Source of the DNA: Vulcanimicrobiota bacterium
GTDB lineage: Bacteria; Vulcanimicrobiota; Vulcanimicrobiia; Vulcanimicrobiales; Vulcanimicrobiaceae
Direction: 5' to 3'
Length of the DNA: 64,000 bases
Assembly (NCBI GenBank): GCA_027307235.1
Contig: DAHUXH010000006.1
Span: 62,001 to 126,000 of the forward strand
Shown here one piece after another: positions 60,509 to 64,000 of this stretch. Within the stretch, counting starts at the first letter, position 1, and the number at the start of each line of letters is the position of its first letter. The notes under the pieces are model-generated. The model did not search any database, was not told the DNA's origin, and was given only the letters and a program-made list of their open reading frames with translations. The translations under genes were made by a program, and so were the position numbers.

Positions 60509-63500
60509 TGACCGACACGCTCCCCCAGACCGCGACCATCGCCGAGGCAGTGCTTCGTGAATTACCCGCGTCCAACCGCGCGCTCGGACACGCGATCGAA
60601 CGCCTTCGGCGCGAGCATCCGTCGGTCGCGCTTCACGAGACCGTCGCCGCCGCTCGACCGGCGCTGATCGCGGCGCTCTTCCGCGCGCTCGGCCGAACGC
60701 TCTTCGTGGCGACGCCGACGGCCGACGCCGCCGAGCGCATCCTCACCGACATCTTGTACTTCATCGGTGAAAACGAGCCGCGCAGCGTCGCGCTCCTGCG
60801 CCCGCGTGACGAAGCGATCGGCGCGATCGAGAGTCCTTCCGAACGCAGCGCGCGTATGGCGCTGTTCGCCGACCTGCTCGACGGCACGCCGCGCATCGTG
60901 GTGGCGCCGGTAGCGGCATTGCGCCAATACGTCATGCCGCCGGCACTCTTTGCGTCGTCGCGCGTGCTGCTCGAACCCGGCGCGAACGCCGGGTGGGAAA
61001 CAACGCTCAACCACCTGCACCGCTTGGGATACACCCGCACCGATGTGGTGAGCGCGGCCGGCGAATACGCCGTGCGCGGCGGCATCCTCGACGTCTTTGC
61101 GCCCACGGCTTCTCAACCGGTGCGCGTCGAATTCTTCGGCGACGAGATCGAGAACATACGCTCCTTCGCGCTCGAGACGCAGTTGAGCACCGGACGGTGC
61201 GAACGCGTCGACATCGCTCCGTGGAGCGAACTGCCGCGCGACGATGTCTACCGCGCGCGCGTCATCGAGCGATTCGCCGGGCCCGGCAACGTCCGCGCGG
61301 CGATGCGCGCGCATCTGGATCTGGGTGACGATGTTCCGCAGCCGTGGCTGTCGCTCGCCTATGACGAACGCGCCACCGTTCTCGACTATCTGCGCGACGA
61401 CGCGCTCGTCGTGCTCGACGATCCGGGGATGCTTGCCACCATCGACCACGCGCTCGAAGACGAGCGCGCCCGCGAGGAGAACGTGCTGTTGGCCGCGCTC
61501 GGGAGCGACAGCGCCGGTGCGATCTCCGTCAACGAGGACGACGTGCAGGACGCGCTGCTCGCCGACGTCGCAGCGCCGCATCCGAAGCTCGCCGATCTGC
61601 GCGGTACGTTGACCGAGCGCGCGCTCCTGACGTTCACCGGCGCGATCGAGAGCGTGCACGGCGCCGCGCTGCCGCAACCGCGCGACGCCTTCGTCGTCGA
61701 ATGCGCGCCGGTCGAACATTTCAATCGGCAGATTCAACTTTTCACGACAACGTTGCGGGAGTGGACCAAAGCCGGCGAGACGACCCTGATCGTCAGTTCC
61801 GCCACCTCGCGCATCGCCGATATTCTGCACGCCGCCGGCATCCCGCCGGAACGCACCGCGACCACGCTGCGCATGCGTGAACGTGGCCGCGCGGAGGCGG
61901 CGCTCGGCGCGAAGCCGAGCGGCCAGGTCTTCATCGATCACGGCAGCATCGAGAGCGGCTTTGCGATTCCCGATCTGCGCTTACGCGTCATCGGAGACCG
62001 CGAGATCTTCGGCCAGCCCGCCAAACGGGTGAAACTGCGCGCGATCAAGGAAGGCGTGCCGGTCACCCTGGCCGACCTCAAGGTCGGCGATTACGTCGTC
62101 CACGCCGTGCACGGCATCGGCCGCTATTTGGGTCTGCGCACCGAGACGATTCTCGGCGCGACGCAAGACTACATCGATCTGCAGTTCGCGGGCAACGATC
62201 GCATGATGGTGCCGGTAACGCAGATGCACCAGATCTCGAAATATAGCGCCGGTGAGGGCGGCGTTCCACGCCTCTCGAAGATGGGCGGCGCCGACTGGGC
62301 ACGCACGAAGGCGCGCGTCTCCGAATCGCTGGCGAAGATCGCCGACGGTCTGGTGCACCTCTACGCCGAACGCGAACTCGCCCAAGGACACGCATTCTCC
62401 GGCGATTCTCCGTGGCAAGCCGAGATTGAAGAAGCGTTCCCGTACGAACTCACCCCTGATCAAAAAACCGCGATCGACGACACCAAGGGCGACATGGAAC
62501 GGCAGCGCCCGATGGATCGCTTGGTGTGCGGCGACGTCGGTTACGGCAAGACCGAAGTTGCGATTCGTGCCGCGTTCAAAGCCGTCGCCGGGAAGAAGCA
62601 AGTCGCGGTGCTCGTTCCGACGACGCTGCTCGCGGCACAGCACTTCCGCACGTTCTCGGCGCGATTCGCGGGCCTTCCGCTGCGCATCGAAGAGCTGTCG
62701 CGTTCAAAGAGCAAAGCCGAACAGAACGTGATCTTGCGCGATCTCGCTCAAGGCAAGGTCGACATCGTCATCGGCACGCACCGGTTGCTGCAAAAAGACG
62801 TCGCCTTCTCCGACCTCGGGCTGATCATCGTCGATGAAGAGCAGCGTTTCGGCGTGATGCACAAGGAGCGGCTCAAGGAGTACCGCGCATCGGTTGACGT
62901 GCTGACCCTCTCGGCGACGCCGATTCCGCGCACGCTGCACATGTCGCTGCTCGGCGTGCGCGACCTCTCGCTAATTCAAACGGCACCGAAGAATCGCATG
63001 TCGGTCAAGACGATCGTCGCGCCGACCAGTGACGCGCTGATTCAACATGCGATCGCCGCCGAGATCGATCGTGGCGGGCAGGTCTACTATTTGCACAACC
63101 GCGTCGAGACGATTCACGCGGTGAAGAGCGCCCTGCAGGTGCTGATGCCGCGCGCGCGCATCGCTATTGCGCACGGCCAGATGAACGAAGGCGAGATCGA
63201 ACCGATCATGCAAGACTTCATCGACGGCGACATCGACGTGCTCATCGCCACGACGATCATCGAAAACGGCATCGACATTCCTAACGTCAATACGATCATC
63301 GTCAACAACGCCGATATGTTCGGGCTCGCGCAGCTCTACCAACTGCGCGGGCGCGTCGGCCGTTCGAACCATCAAGCCTACGCCTATCTGCTCTATCAAG
63401 GCCACAAGGCGTTGAGCGAAGAGGCCAAAGCGCGCCTCGAAGCGATCCGCGAATTCACGCACCTGGGCTCCGGCCTGCAGATCGCGATGCGTGACCTCGA

Positions 63501-64000
63501 GATACGCGGCGCCGGGAATCTTCTCGGCTCGGCGCAGTCCGGCTTCATCGGATCGGTCGGTTTCGACACCTACTGTCAGTTGCTGGCGGAAGCGATCGCG
63601 CAGCGCCGCGGCATGGCGGCCGCTCTGGAAGAGCGGCGCGAGGCGGTCATCGACGTGAAGCTCAACGCCTACATTCCCGACGATTACATCGCGCAAGTGT
63701 CTCAGAAGATCGCGGTCTATCAACAGCTCGCACGCGCGCGCAGCGAAGCGGAAGTCGATGAGATCGCGGCCGGCGTTCGCGACCGGTTCGGCGCATCGCC
63801 GGTGCCGTTCGATCATTTGGTCGATTTGACGAAGCTTCGCACGATCGCGCTCACCAAGCACGTGACGCGCGTGGTCGTCGACGACGAGCGGCTGACACTC
63901 GGTGTCGGTTCGAGCTTCGCGTTCGACGCCGCCGCCCTGCCGAAGTTCCAATCGCTCACGAAGAACCGCTTCCGCTTCGGCGAGAGCAAGATCGTCGTCG
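60508..64000 (+). CDS. mfd: Transcription-repair coupling factor Mfd (3' end beyond window)
   Basis: Displaces stalled RNA polymerase and recruits UvrA to template-strand damage. ATG 60508 opens a frame without a stop to the window end (1164 residues seen). The N-terminal UvrB-like domains reach about residue 480. The CarD-like RNA polymerase interaction domain starts near 520 (LADLKVGDYVVHAVHGIGRYLGL). The helicase holds Walker A GDVGYGKTE (675-683), DEEQRF (776-781), LSATPIPRTLHMSL and QLRGRVGRSNHQAYAYLL. A start of the C-terminal TRCF domain is visible. No strong ribosome site; GTG 60505 is possible. Confidence 0.96.
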   Translation, partial: MTDTLPQTATIAEAVLRELPASNRALGHAIERLRREHPSVALHETVAAARPALIAALFRALGRTLFVATPTADAAERILTDILYFIGENEPRSVALLRPRDEAIGAIESPSERSARMALFADLLDGTPRIVVAPVAALRQYVMPPALFASSRVLLEPGANAGWETTLNHLHRLGYTRTDVVSAAGEYAVRGGILDVFAPTASQPVRVEFFGDEIENIRSFALETQLSTGRCERVDIAPWSELPRDDVYRARVIERFAGPGNVRAAMRAHLDLGDDVPQPWLSLAYDERATVLDYLRDDALVVLDDPGMLATIDHALEDERAREENVLLAALGSDSAGAISVNEDDVQDALLADVAAPHPKLADLRGTLTERALLTFTGAIESVHGAALPQPRDAFVVECAPVEHFNRQIQLFTTTLREWTKAGETTLIVSSATSRIADILHAAGIPPERTATTLRMRERGRAEAALGAKPSGQVFIDHGSIESGFAIPDLRLRVIGDREIFGQPAKRVKLRAIKEGVPVTLADLKVGDYVVHAVHGIGRYLGLRTETILGATQDYIDLQFAGNDRMMVPVTQMHQISKYSAGEGGVPRLSKMGGADWARTKARVSESLAKIADGLVHLYAERELAQGHAFSGDSPWQAEIEEAFPYELTPDQKTAIDDTKGDMERQRPMDRLVCGDVGYGKTEVAIRAAFKAVAGKKQVAVLVPTTLLAAQHFRTFSARFAGLPLRIEELSRSKSKAEQNVILRDLAQGKVDIVIGTHRLLQKDVAFSDLGLIIVDEEQRFGVMHKERLKEYRASVDVLTLSATPIPRTLHMSLLGVRDLSLIQTAPKNRMSVKTIVAPTSDALIQHAIAAEIDRGGQVYYLHNRVETIHAVKSALQVLMPRARIAIAHGQMNEGEIEPIMQDFIDGDIDVLIATTIIENGIDIPNVNTIIVNNADMFGLAQLYQLRGRVGRSNHQAYAYLLYQGHKALSEEAKARLEAIREFTHLGSGLQIAMRDLEIRGAGNLLGSAQSGFIGSVGFDTYCQLLAEAIAQRRGMAAALEERREAVIDVKLNAYIPDDYIAQVSQKIAVYQQLARARSEAEVDEIAAGVRDRFGASPVPFDHLVDLTKLRTIALTKHVTRVVVDDERLTLGVGSSFAFDAAALPKFQSLTKNRFRFGESKIVV

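Noticed and set aside
60562-63951. Long open frames on the minus strand opposite mfd
   Set aside because: They are arginine/alanine/aspartate-rich shadows of the mfd frame. The plus-strand frame from 60508 has every Mfd motif and no stop.

Overview
This is a gene-dense, high-GC chromosomal window (roughly 60-65% GC outside one island), with mostly 4-bp gene overlaps, many GTG starts and no gap over 300 bases. It holds about 61 protein-coding genes and no rRNA, tRNA, CRISPR or transposase that I can see. Diderm markers (LptD/OstA-like protein, lipoprotein, O-antigen-type sugar pathways, MurJ) sit beside Gram-positive-like features: a CGAAC-N4-GTTTG type SOS box, a YneA-like gene divergent from lexA, and a type III pantothenate kinase. 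That mix suggests a deep-branching diderm such as Candidatus Eremiobacterota, but this is inference and no 16S gene is present.

1-16 kb. Minus-strand operons: truA (only its 5' end), DUF5069, a beta-barrel-like protein, lysS and greA; then a tight cluster of dusB, a class III aminotransferase, an SRPBCC protein, an acyl-thioester-reductase-like (AAR/COG5322) protein and a dehydrogenase-like protein; then coenzyme A synthesis (FHA, panC, coaBC, coaX). PilZ, a YnbB-like PLP lyase, a PTS EIIC and lexA follow. LexA is divergent from a LysM small protein, with three LexA operators between them. Two copies of a palindromic repeat abut stop codons at 8.5 and 12.0 kb.

16-34 kb. Central carbon metabolism (sucCD; thiolase, 3-hydroxybutyryl-CoA dehydrogenase, acyl-CoA dehydrogenase). 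Next comes a long minus-strand run joining rfbD, a flippase, lysine 5,6-aminomutase (kamD, kamE), PilZ, gmd, rmd, an ICMT-like methyltransferase and a cation efflux gene. On the plus strand are rfbC, an ECF sigma / anti-sigma / bactofilin-like operon and a PLP aminotransferase.

35-49.7 kb. A visibly AT-richer surface-polysaccharide island: a GT2 transferase, an epimerase/reductase, an acetyltransferase, two giant GT-C-like membrane proteins with a 59-residue membrane protein between them, a CDP-3-C-methyl-deoxysugar set (rfbF, rfbG, C-methyltransferase, 3,5-epimerase) and a GT2-GT4 fusion. It probably makes and transfers a branched-chain deoxysugar and was probably acquired by transfer.

49.7-64 kb. 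High GC returns: murJ, an initiating sugar-phosphate transferase, deoB, an LptD-like protein, a starch-binding-like secreted protein, a lipoprotein, a GtrB-like transferase, a RelE-type toxin-antitoxin pair, deoA, an O-antigen ligase-like protein and mfd, which runs off the right end.
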